5,424 nucleotides of DNA from Desulfobacterales bacterium (GCA_021107495.1 JAIOSR010000219.1:1-5424); one strand, 5' to 3'. Shown: positions 1-5,082, numbered from the stretch's first letter. Numbers and translations are program-made. The notes: a model not told the origin generated them from the sequence alone.

Positions 1-41
1 AAAATTAAGGATCATCTCCAAATAAGTAGATTGATGATCAG

Positions 42-73
42 GATTCAAGGAGTCCAGGGGTCAAGGGGTCGAG
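42..73 (+). repeat. Degenerate 8-bp tandem repeat array (G-rich strand)
   Basis: Four contiguous octamers can be read: GATTCAAG, GAGTCCAG, GGGTCAAG and GGGTCGAG. They share the pattern GRKTCNAG. The array is the reverse-complement counterpart of the array at 183-243: bases 46-67 match the complement of 226-247 at 20 of 22 positions. It lies in a non-coding stretch with no convincing ORF. The function is unknown; it may be part of a mobile or slipped-strand intergenic repeat. Confidence 0.7.
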
Positions 74-100
74 GGAAAAGACAGAGGGCAGGGGTCTGAG

Positions 101-158
101 GTCGGAATTCAGAGCTTGCCCGCCATAAGTTTGGCGGGATCGAAAGTCAGAATTCAGA
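101..158. repeat. Short direct repeats around a GC-rich hairpin
   Basis: The 13-mer GTCGGAATTCAGA at 101-113 recurs as GTCAGAATTCAGA at 146-158, with one difference. Between the copies, CCCGCCA at 119-125 pairs perfectly with TGGCGGG at 132-138 around a 6-nt loop. No T-run follows the stem on either strand, so it is not a standard intrinsic terminator. It looks like the core of the composite intergenic repeat framed by the two octamer arrays. Confidence 0.6.
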
Positions 159-182
159 AAAAGCGGATTCGCACATACTCCA

Positions 183-243
183 CTTGAACCCTCGAACCCT
201 CGAATCCTCGAAACCTTTTAAAAAACCCTTGAGCCCTGGAATC
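183..243 (+). repeat. Degenerate 8-bp tandem repeat array (C-rich strand)
   Basis: CTTGAACC, CTCGAACC, CTCGAATC and CTCGAAAC run contiguously at 183-214. After a 13-bp AT-rich break come CTTGAGCC and CTGGAATC at 228-243. The units are inverted copies of the type seen at 42-73, so the two arrays face each other across about 110 bp. This directly precedes the leader of the selenoprotein gene. Confidence 0.7.
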
Positions 244-253
244 CTTGGCCACT

Positions 254-275
254 TTCTCCCAACTAATTGGGAGAA
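254..275 (+). promoter_or_regulatory. Perfect hairpin in the leader of the selenoprotein gene
   Basis: TTCTCCCAA (254-262) pairs perfectly with TTGGGAGAA (267-275) around a CTAA tetraloop, giving a 9-bp stem. It lies 44 nt before the ATG at 320. No T-tract follows, so termination is not obvious. It could be a 5'-UTR structure or the outer edge of the upstream repeat. The role is unknown. Confidence 0.45.
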
Positions 276-319
276 GAACCATAATTAATGGAATTTCCGA
301 ATCGAAAGGAGGGGCAAGC

Positions 320-811
320 ATGGCAAATTCAGGAACCGGACCCTTGGATATAGGAGATCCTTTCCCGGCCCTTAACGTCAAACTGATTGACGGTCAGGAA
401 GCGAATCTGCCCGCTTTTCTTGGGCCCGGCTGGGGCGTTTTCCTGATCTATCGAGCCAACTGGTGACCGTTCTGCCGTCAGCAGTTGGCTGATTTTCAAT
501 CCCAATACTCGGAATTCGAAAAGGAAAACATCCGCCTCTTGGCTGCTACGGCTGAACCCCTGGACAAAGCCCGGGAGTTTGCCAAAGAATTGGGGTTGAC
601 CTATCCAGTGGGTTATGGGCTTGAGCTTGAAGAAACCAGCCGCCTGACCGGGGCCTTTTTCGAACGGGAAAGGCATATCCTTCACGGCACCGACTTCCTC
701 TTACTTCCGGGTGGAAAGGTGAAAGCGGCGAGTTACAGCAACAGTGCCATAGGTCGTTTTACCGCCGCCGACACCCTGATGTTGGCCAAATTTTTCATGA
801 ACCAAAAATAA
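320..811 (+). CDS. Redoxin-family (AhpC/TSA, peroxiredoxin-like) selenoprotein with UxxC active site; in-frame TGA at 464-466 read as Sec
   Basis: This is a cytosolic thioredoxin-fold protein, probably a thiol/selenol peroxidase or oxidoreductase. Start ATG 320 has a strong Shine-Dalgarno (AAAGGAGG, 305-312) 7 nt upstream; the product is 163 residues if the TGA is translated. The N-terminal part (IGDPFPALNVKLIDGQ) is a typical redoxin entry strand. The active-site strand then reads FLIYRANW-U49-PFC52-RQQLADF. Homologues of this family usually have W-C-P-[FY]-C-R-Q-Q-L here, so the TGA falls exactly on the first catalytic Cys. The reading frame continues without another stop to TAA 809-811. 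It keeps the family's distal features: LGLTYPVGYGLE (91-102), FLLLPGGKV (126-134) and AIGRF (143-147). A SECIS-like hairpin follows the TGA. Without recoding the locus would appear as a 48-residue fragment plus a 3' fragment. A nonsense mutation is the alternative, but the position of the stop and the intact downstream frame argue against it. Confidence 0.88.
477..493 (+). promoter_or_regulatory. Bacterial SECIS-like hairpin for Sec insertion at UGA 464-466
   Basis: GTCAGC (477-482) pairs with GCTGAT (488-493), six base pairs including one terminal G-U, around the loop AGTTG (483-487). There are 16 nt between the UGA and the loop, and a G lies at the second loop position followed by U. Bacterial SECIS elements lie inside the coding region just after the UGA, with a short apical loop carrying a G near its start; this hairpin fits that description. 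SelB would be the expected binding partner. Confidence 0.75.
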
Positions 812-875
812 CTGCACAGCCTGGCCTCGTTACATCAGGGTTAACCGTCAGTCTGAAAAAAACCGCACCCTCATT

Positions 876-901
876 TTACCGCCCGGTTAAGCGGGCGGTA
901 A
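876..901. terminator. GC-rich perfect hairpin after the selenoprotein gene, possible terminator
   Basis: TTACCGCCCG (876-885) pairs with CGGGCGGTAA (892-901), a perfect 10-bp stem with a 6-nt loop, 64 nt after the stop codon. The following sequence is AT-rich (TATAAATAA) but lacks a real U-tract. It could be a weak or factor-assisted terminator, or an RNA-stabilising 3' hairpin. Confidence 0.5.
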
Positions 902-971
902 TATAAATAACAGGGCCAGGCGAATTATGATTCATCAGAGGCAGGCCGCGAGCCCGTGCCGGCAAAGCAAA

Positions 972-1006
972 AAAAGGAAAGTGGAAAACAGTTCCACTTT
1001 CCTTTT
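972..1006. terminator. Strong bidirectional intrinsic terminator
   Basis: AAAAGGAAAGTGGAA (972-986) pairs perfectly with TTCCACTTTCCTTTT (992-1006), a 15-bp stem with loop AACAG. On the plus strand the stem ends in TTTT. On the minus strand it is followed by a seven-T run (969-975 read in reverse), which makes it an even better terminator for leftward transcription. It would separate the selenoprotein gene from the degraded minus-strand locus to its right. Confidence 0.75.
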
Positions 1007-1209
1007 ATGTTGGGAAACCTATAGAGCGTGTAATTATTTACTGCTGAAGCCTCGTTGCTTTTCAGGAAGGCCACATGGGCCATGGTTTACAGACTGAGGA
1101 AAGGCTGGCAAGGAACCGGCACGGCTTTTCCCAGCCCGGGTTCGGCCCTTTGCCCCAGAACCCATTCGAGTATAAGGCATGCAATCGAACAGAAAGGTAG
1201 TAACAATGC
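1007..1209. other. Non-coding stretch with no recognisable gene
   Basis: No ORF here has a ribosome-binding site or a sequence that reads like a protein family. A 9-bp CCGGCACGG near 1117 is an inverted copy of CCGTGCCGG near 955, on the other side of the terminator. I see no tRNA or confident riboswitch. Part of it may be eroded 3' flank of the pseudogene at 1210-1521. Confidence 0.4.
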
Positions 1210-1521
1210 CTATTTTTTCCCTGCTCCTTCCGGGACGTTGTTTATGACCATGATATCCTGGTTTCCTATAAATGCCTATCCACCGGTAGTGTACCCAATT
1301 AATACCAGTGTATTATAATCGCCTATGATCAGTCCATCCAATGTTTTTATTTCATCTGACTCGAACTTGGCAACAAAGTTACCCCGATCATCAGATTTCC
1401 ACCAATCGATTGCAACACCGTTGAGAAGTACAGACGCTCCAACCAATAAATTATAGGCGATGTCCGTATGAACAGTGACAATAGTGCTTTCACTCTGAAT
1501 ATTGAGGACATTCGGAGACAC
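1210..1521 (-). pseudogene. Remnant of a C-terminal beta-sandwich domain of a surface/secreted protein, interrupted by an in-frame TAG
   Basis: Reading leftward from GTG 1521, the frame gives a recognisable repeat-type domain: SPNVLNIQSES, then IVTVHTDIAYNLLVGASVLL, WWKSDDRGNFVAKF and NTLVLIGYTTGG. Domains of the form 'SPxxLNlxSkgxxVTvyI ... DxxGNfvaKF ... GtTtdGxxFtGxDtIxVI' occur at the C-termini of many bacterial and archaeal extracellular proteins. The frame stops at TAG 1276-1278. Read past it, the expected last strand follows (AFIGNQDIMVINNVPEGAGK) and ends at TAG 1210-1212. The GTG has no well-spaced ribosome-binding site, and a TGA lies two codons upstream at 1528-1530 with further stops beyond, so the rest of the parent gene is missing. 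I read it as a truncated, stop-containing relic. Calling only 1276-1521 a small intact gene is possible but less likely. Confidence 0.6.
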
Positions 1522-1557
1522 ATGCCCTCAAAAACAACCTTTCCTAAATTTCTAAAT

Positions 1558-1583
1558 CCATGTACAAGGCACTTTTTACATGG
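1558..1583. repeat. Small inverted repeat
   Basis: CCATGTA (1558-1564) is the exact complement of TACATGG (1577-1583) around a 12-nt loop. It lies between the pseudogene and the 84-bp palindromic element. It has no T-tract and no known role. Confidence 0.35.
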
Positions 1584-1622
1584 GTATCACTTTGCGGACC
1601 AAAACATCTATTAAAACATGAG

Positions 1623-1706
1623 AGGGACATCCTTAAATAATCAACTAAAATAGCATTTGCATGTGATTTGGTAAATCGAGTTATTGAATTATTTAAGGAT
1701 GTCCCT
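1623..1706. mobile_element. 84-bp palindromic MITE/REP-like element with perfect 19-bp terminal inverted repeats
   Basis: AGGGACATCCTTAAATAAT (1623-1641) is the exact reverse complement of 1688-1706. The 46-bp interior is AT-rich and has no coding capacity. No clear target duplication is visible at the flanks. This suits a non-autonomous element folding as single-stranded DNA, for example one mobilised by an IS200/Y1 (REP-associated) tyrosine transposase, but no transposase is in the window, so the mobilising family is an inference. On RNA it would form a long hairpin. Confidence 0.75.
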
Positions 1707-1720
1707 ATTCTTGGGTCTTT

Positions 1721-1921
1721 AAAGTCGGAGGGGACGGTTCAGTCTTACGTTTAACTGGAACCATCTGGGGACATAAGCACGTGTCCGCATCCAATCGGGG
1801 ACAAGATAACCCCTGCGTGATAAAACGTTCAGCGGATGATATGCAAGAAATTAAGATAATAGGGCGAGTTATGAAATCGATTCTTATGTTTTGGTCATAT
1901 ATTCTCTGAAAGTCGGTCCCC
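1721..1921. repeat. Composite non-coding repeat debris with GGGGAC/GTCCCC ends
   Basis: AAAGTCGG occurs at 1721-1728 and again at 1909-1916. GGGGAC (1730-1735) and GTCCCC (1916-1921) are inverted at the two ends. Inside are short inverted pairs, such as GGACA...TGTCC within about 1775-1792 and GGTTC...GAACC at about 1736-1764. No protein-like ORF is present. It reads as one or more eroded palindromic elements next to the 84-bp element. Confidence 0.4.
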
Positions 1922-1982
1922 TTTTCTTCATTATTGATTGAGGCGCGTTTATCTTTTTTTAAGAGAGGTGTTGCCTCCAAAA

Positions 1983-2540
1983 TTAGACAGAGCAATCGTG
2001 TATAAAATCTTCTGTACTTTGTACTTTGTCACAGGTAAGTGCTAATGCAGAGATAAAAGCTGCTTGTACATTTTCAGCCGAAACCTTATGCCCGTTAAAT
2101 TCCAAAGCTCTTGCTGCTGTTGAATCGTGAATCAATACACATTCAAAACCAAAATCTTTTGCAGCTCTTGTTGTGGCATCAACACACATTAACGTCATCA
2201 TTCCTGTTATTATCAGTTTAGTTATCTTTTTTTCATTTAGCTGTTCAAGAAGGCTGGTGTTTAGAAAACTATTTGGAAAGTGTTTTTTAATAGTAATTTC
2301 CGAATCAAGTGGTGCAACGAGGGCATTGATTTCCTGTCCTTTGGTTTCTGGCAGAAAAATGAAAGCGCCTTCTGATATGGATTCATGCTGAATATGAAAG
2401 CAGGGGAGGTTGTTTTTTCTAAATACGCTTAGAATTTTAGCAGCATTTTTTGCAGCTTCCGTTGCATGGCTTAATTCCATGACGCCTTTGGGAAAATAGT
2501 CGTTTTGGATATCAATTAGCAATAACGCTGTGTTTTTCAT
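1983..2540 (-). CDS. Isochorismatase-family cysteine hydrolase
   Basis: A 185-residue alpha/beta cytosolic hydrolase of full family length. The start ATG (2538-2540) is preceded by AAGGAG (2547-2552, minus strand) at 6 nt. The catalytic set of the isochorismatase-like superfamily is visible: Asp10 in LLLIDIQNDYF, Lys86 in TIKKHFPNSF, and nucleophile Cys119 in ITGMMTLMCVDATTRAA with the family's preceding loop. Most relatives have His two residues before the Cys (MTHMC); here it is Leu117. Family members hydrolyse isochorismate, nicotinamide, N-carbamoyl compounds or other amides; the substrate cannot be assigned from sequence. The gene is divergent from a GlxA-like regulator, a frequent pairing for this family, and is probably under its control. 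The DNA is more AT-rich than the selenoprotein gene. Stop TAA is at 1983-1985. Confidence 0.92.
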   Translation of the reverse strand: MKNTALLLIDIQNDYFPKGVMELSHATEAAKNAAKILSVFRKNNLPCFHIQHESISEGAFIFLPETKGQEINALVAPLDSEITIKKHFPNSFLNTSLLEQLNEKKITKLIITGMMTLMCVDATTRAAKDFGFECVLIHDSTAARALEFNGHKVSAENVQAAFISALALTCDKVQSTEDFIHDCSV

Positions 2541-2603
2541 ATTTATCTCCTTTTTTGTTTTACAGTATTGTTTTATCGAAAATTTAGTTTAAATTTCTAT
2601 TTT

Positions 2604-2621
2604 GTATCTAATATCTGATAC
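2604..2621. promoter_or_regulatory. Possible operator in the divergent intergenic region
   Basis: GTATC (2604-2608) and GATAC (2617-2621) form an 18-bp imperfect palindrome, 8 of 10 positions symmetric per half. It also contains two TATCTRA units about 8 bp apart. It lies between the hydrolase start (2540) and the regulator promoter (2683), a reasonable place for an AraC-type activator to bind. This is suggestive only. Confidence 0.3.
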
Positions 2622-2682
2622 TGCCTGCGTCTGATTTTGAAGCAATAATAGAATTAACTTCTTGATTTGAAAAGTGTCTGTA

Positions 2683-2711
2683 TTGACAAAAAAGGGGTTA
2701 TATCGGACAAT
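2683..2711 (+). promoter_or_regulatory. Sigma70-type promoter of the AraC/GlxA-like regulator
   Basis: A consensus -35 TTGACA (2683-2688) is followed at exactly 17 bp by GACAAT (2706-2711), 4 of 6 to the -10 consensus. Transcription would begin near 2718. That leaves about 30 nt of leader before ATG 2750 and argues against the upstream in-frame TTG 2711 and ATG 2720 starts. Confidence 0.6.
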
Positions 2712-2749
2712 TGTTTAAAATGATAAAAAAAGGAAAAGGTGGAGATAGT

Positions 2750-3727
2750 ATGATAAAAATTGGAATTCTTGCTGTAACCAATTGTATGTATTCAAGTGTT
2801 ACAGGGCCGTATGACTTTTTTTCTGTTGCATCTTACGCATGGGAGAATATCACGGGTAAAACCAATAGCCCTCTTTTCGATGTCAAAATTATTTCTCCCG
2901 GTAAAAAAAACGTTACATGTTTTAACGGCCTGCAGATTACTTCGGATCTAAAAATAGAAAAGAGCGGTTTGTTTGATATTATTATTGTTCCGGTTATTTT
3001 CGGAGATCTGGAACCGGTAATTGGTAATGAAAAATTGATAAACTGGCTAATAGAACAAAGTAATTCAGGCGCCTGTTTAAGTTCTGTTTGTGCCGGTTCC
3101 TTTTTAATTGCTCAAACCGGACTTCTTTCCGGAAAACAAGCAACCACACACTGGATACTGGCAAAACAGTTTCAAGAGCGCTTTTCCGATGTTATTTTAA
3201 AGAAAGAGAAAATGCTTGTGGATGAAGGTGATTTTATCACCGCAGGAGGGGTTACCGCCTATATGGATCTATCCCTTTACATTGCAGGAAAATATGGTTC
3301 AAGAGAGCTTGTATCATCACTTTCGAAATTGTTTTTAATCGATCCTGCCAGAAGAACCCAATCATCATATATGGTATATAATGCATGCAAACAACATGGT
3401 GATATTGAGATTTTAAAGGTTCAGGAGTGGATTGAATCTAATTATTCAGAGCTAATAACAATATCGACGCTGGCAAGTATTGCCGGACTTGGCGAGAGAA
3501 CATTTGCAAGAAGATTTAAAAAAGCTACCGGTGATACCCCTATTGAATACCTTCAACAAATTCGAATTGAAATTGCAAGAGATATGCTTGAAACAACGAA
3601 TAACACAGTGGATAGTATCACTCAAGATACCGGTTATGAAGATGTGAGTTCTTTTCGAAGGCTTTTCAAGAAGTATACCGGGCTGTCTCCTTCAGGCTAT
3701 AGAAAAAAGTTTTCTGCGTTATTATAA
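2750..3727 (+). CDS. GlxA-like transcriptional regulator: DJ-1/PfpI domain plus AraC helix-turn-helix
   Basis: A 325-residue regulator of the usual length for this architecture. Residues 1 to about 190 form a DJ-1/PfpI (GATase1-like) ligand-sensing domain with SSVCAGSFLIAQTGLLSGK, where Cys114 is at the nucleophile-elbow position, followed by ATTHW (131-135) and DFITAGGVTAYMDLSLYI (161-178). Residues about 220-322 are an AraC/XylS DNA-binding domain. Its first helix-turn-helix is near 238-258 (ISTLASIAGLGERTFARRF) and its second near 286-308, ending in the signature FKKYTGLSPSGYRKKF. ATG 2750 is chosen because GGTGGAG (2738-2744) sits 5 nt upstream and the promoter lies just before. It is divergent from the isochorismatase-like gene and probably activates it in response to a small molecule, by analogy with GlxA-type regulators. 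The effector is unknown. DJ-1-type domains in this subfamily are generally thought not to be enzymes. Confidence 0.94.
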   Translation: MIKIGILAVTNCMYSSVTGPYDFFSVASYAWENITGKTNSPLFDVKIISPGKKNVTCFNGLQITSDLKIEKSGLFDIIIVPVIFGDLEPVIGNEKLINWLIEQSNSGACLSSVCAGSFLIAQTGLLSGKQATTHWILAKQFQERFSDVILKKEKMLVDEGDFITAGGVTAYMDLSLYIAGKYGSRELVSSLSKLFLIDPARRTQSSYMVYNACKQHGDIEILKVQEWIESNYSELITISTLASIAGLGERTFARRFKKATGDTPIEYLQQIRIEIARDMLETTNNTVDSITQDTGYEDVSSFRRLFKKYTGLSPSGYRKKFSALL

Positions 3728-3766
3728 AGGGTGGTTTACACCCCATTCCTGATCCGGGATTGTATA

Positions 3767-3907
3767 GGGGTCACCGATTGACCTTTAATCAATTCAAACT
3801 TCAAGGCTTCAACATTTTGTTACTTTCTAGCTCTTTATCATCTGAGGTTTTAATCCTCTATCAACACTGCTGATTGTTCATCAAGCGTCAAGCGGAGACT
3901 TGCCCCC
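3767..3907. repeat. Diverged long copy of a palindromic intergenic repeat
   Basis: The left end (GGGGTCACCGATTGACC, 3767-3783) and the right end (3879-3907, reading GGGGGCAAGTCTCCGCTTGA on the minus strand) are inverted relative to each other. Both resemble the arm of the 59-bp palindrome at 5083-5141: the right end matches bases 5081-5109 at 22 of 29 positions. The interior of about 90 bp has no recognisable content. The remaining bases of the 3728-3923 gap hold only a small GGGTG/CACCC hairpin (3729-3743) right after the regulator's stop codon. Confidence 0.55.
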
Positions 3908-3923
3908 TTTATGGAACAAGCTT

Positions 3924-4343
3924 TTAGGTCAGACCAAGCTTGTGTTTCTTTCGTTCAAGGTTTGCAAAAAATTCTCTGGAATCAACTACAAACCGTGTGT
4001 GAGTGCCCTCGGCTACCTTTTCAACTGAGTCGTGGGCTTCTACGTAATAGGTCAGCTTCCTCCCTTCTATGGCTGTTAATCGTGCTTTTGATACAATAGT
4101 TGCGCCGATAGGTGATGCGGACAAGTGTTTCATGCTATTAGCTACTCCTACCGTCAGGTAGTTTTCAGGTAGGAATTCATGTACGAATATACAAGCCGTT
4201 TCCATAAGTCCAACCAGGTGAGGCGTGCCTAAAACCGGCATTCCTTTGTAGCCGACAGCTTCGGCGCTGTTTTCATTTGAGACAATGGTACTTTGTGTAT
4301 TTTCCATTCCAACTTTCAATCCTGAAAGGTCGATTTCGCTCAT
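3924..4343 (-). CDS. FlK-like hotdog-fold acyl-CoA thioesterase
   Basis: A 139-residue single-domain hotdog thioesterase of normal length, resembling fluoroacetyl-CoA thioesterase FlK. Recognisable blocks are VGMENTQSTIVSNENSA (11-27), MPVLGTPHLVGLMETA (35-50), LTVGVANSMKHLSASPIG (63-80) and VEAHDSVEKVAEGTHTRFVV (101-120). The Thr/Glu/His catalytic set of FlK (Thr42, Glu50, His76) corresponds to Thr40, Glu48 and His73 here, and Arg117 lies where FlK has a conserved Arg. Most bacterial members do not act on fluoroacetyl-CoA; they probably hydrolyse a short acyl-CoA, so the substrate is open. The start ATG 4341-4343 has only a weak GAGA-type ribosome-binding site. A TATAAC on the minus strand (4367-4372) could be its own -10 box, without a good -35. 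The gene is 111 bp downstream of the DUF1326 gene on the same strand, so co-transcription is possible. Stop TAA is at 3924-3926. Confidence 0.88.
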   Translation of the reverse strand: MSEIDLSGLKVGMENTQSTIVSNENSAEAVGYKGMPVLGTPHLVGLMETACIFVHEFLPENYLTVGVANSMKHLSASPIGATIVSKARLTAIEGRKLTYYVEAHDSVEKVAEGTHTRFVVDSREFFANLERKKHKLGLT

Positions 4344-4454
4344 AGGTTTTTCTCGCAGTTTAAATTGTTATAAAGTATGCTAACGTCCAGTTTGAGAGGT
4401 ACGAATCCAGCGTAGAGGAAAGAGCATCCTACTCAAAGCTTATGTTATCCGTCC

Positions 4455-5048
4455 CTATCCCTTGAACACAAAGTCAGCCCAGGTCCCGCAACGATCCTTG
4501 TATTCGAAATTCTTTCCATGATCCTTATAGTGCCAGAATTCAGTATGGCAGTGCTTCAGGTTTTTCAGAAACGGCATCGGGGCGTTTTCAATCCGTATGG
4601 GTCCACCGTCCAGGGCTTTCATAAGATACTGTTTCATTTCTCCAAAGGGCGTTTTAACATGAAGCGTTCCATCTGTTTCCTCTATGTCGACCTTCACATA
4701 CTTGACCTCAAATATCTTTTTCATGAAGAGAGCACCAATGCTTTTGGTAACCAATGTGTCAAGGACTTTGCGCTGATCCGCTGTCGCATTATTGCTCACA
4801 TATACACCACCCTCTGATCCGTTTTTCACAAAGTCTTTATATTTTGGGTAAAGGATATCACCATTATAGACGACTGTAATTCCGGCCAGATCAACACCAT
4901 TCACTTTTCCTTCTTGGATACGAAAAACCATGTAATACCTGCAGCCTCCCTCGACATCCCTGCCGAAATAGTAAGGACAATGTCCCTCGGCCGCACACGC
5001 CTCATTGTATGTTCCCTTAACCTGCCAACCTGATTTTAATTCTTCCAT
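4455..5048 (-). CDS. DUF1326 domain-containing protein
   Basis: A 197-residue soluble protein with no signal peptide or membrane segment. It matches the DUF1326 pattern: an N-terminal strand W8-Q-V-K-G-T-Y, a Cys-rich turn (EACAAEGHCPYYF; Cys18 and Cys24, then Cys36 in VEGGCRYYMVF), an acidic GKVNGVDLAGITVVY (47-61), and a VSNNATADQRKVL segment (84-96) like the 'ats-eQ...L' region of the family. The C-terminus (HCHTEFWHYKDHGKNFEYKD) is rich in His and aromatic residues. The function of DUF1326 is not established. The clustered Cys and His residues could bind a metal or take part in redox chemistry, which is inference. Start ATG 5046-5048 has an excellent Shine-Dalgarno (AGGAGGTG, 5054-5061) 5 nt away. 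It is downstream of hipA and upstream of the thioesterase, all leftward. Stop TAG is at 4455-4457. Confidence 0.9.
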   Translation of the reverse strand: MEELKSGWQVKGTYNEACAAEGHCPYYFGRDVEGGCRYYMVFRIQEGKVNGVDLAGITVVYNGDILYPKYKDFVKNGSEGGVYVSNNATADQRKVLDTLVTKSIGALFMKKIFEVKYVKVDIEETDGTLHVKTPFGEMKQYLMKALDGGPIRIENAPMPFLKNLKHCHTEFWHYKDHGKNFEYKDRCGTWADFVFKG

Positions 5049-5082
5049 CGCTGCACCTCCTGTTTATTTTAAATAATTAAGG

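Noticed and set aside
245..466. A separate 73-residue protein starting at TTG 245 and ending at the TGA
   Set aside because: The TTG has no ribosome-binding site and lies inside the repeat array; ATG 320 has an excellent one. The TGA is best read as Sec.
485..811. An independent small gene starting at TTG 485
   Set aside because: It begins in the middle of the conserved RQQLADF segment, within the SECIS stem-loop, without a ribosome-binding site. It is the 3' part of the selenoprotein gene.
1062..1130. Possible c-di-GMP-I (GEMM) riboswitch, from GCCACATGGGCC and TTTACAGACT followed by a GGCTGGCAAGG-like segment
   Set aside because: The conserved GCAAA and the matching P1 partner strand are missing, and no intact gene follows. 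A covariance-model search with the Rfam GEMM model would settle it.
1276..1278. Pyrrolysine at the in-frame TAG
   Set aside because: Known pyrrolysine sites are essentially in methylamine methyltransferases; this is a surface-domain relic with other upstream stops. Nonsense decay is simpler.
1055..1318. Rightward 87-codon ORF
   Set aside because: No ribosome-binding site, no family resemblance, and it overlaps the recognisable minus-strand domain relic antisense.
1705..1995. Leftward 96-codon ORF between the 84-bp element and the hydrolase gene
   Set aside because: The translation is repeat-derived and low in protein-like character. It starts inside the 3' end of the hydrolase gene and ends in the palindromic element.
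2711..2749. Longer regulator starting at TTG 2711 or ATG 2720
   Set aside because: These codons overlap the -10 box or the predicted transcription start, and ATG 2750 has the well-spaced ribosome-binding site.
3917..3942. Hairpin CAAGCTT...AAGCTTG at the thioesterase stop as a terminator
   Set aside because: The stem is only 7 bp, overlaps the last codons, and has no U-tract on the minus strand.
4518..4817. Rightward ORF inside the DUF1326 gene
   Set aside because: It is an antisense shadow of a well-supported gene with a strong ribosome-binding site.
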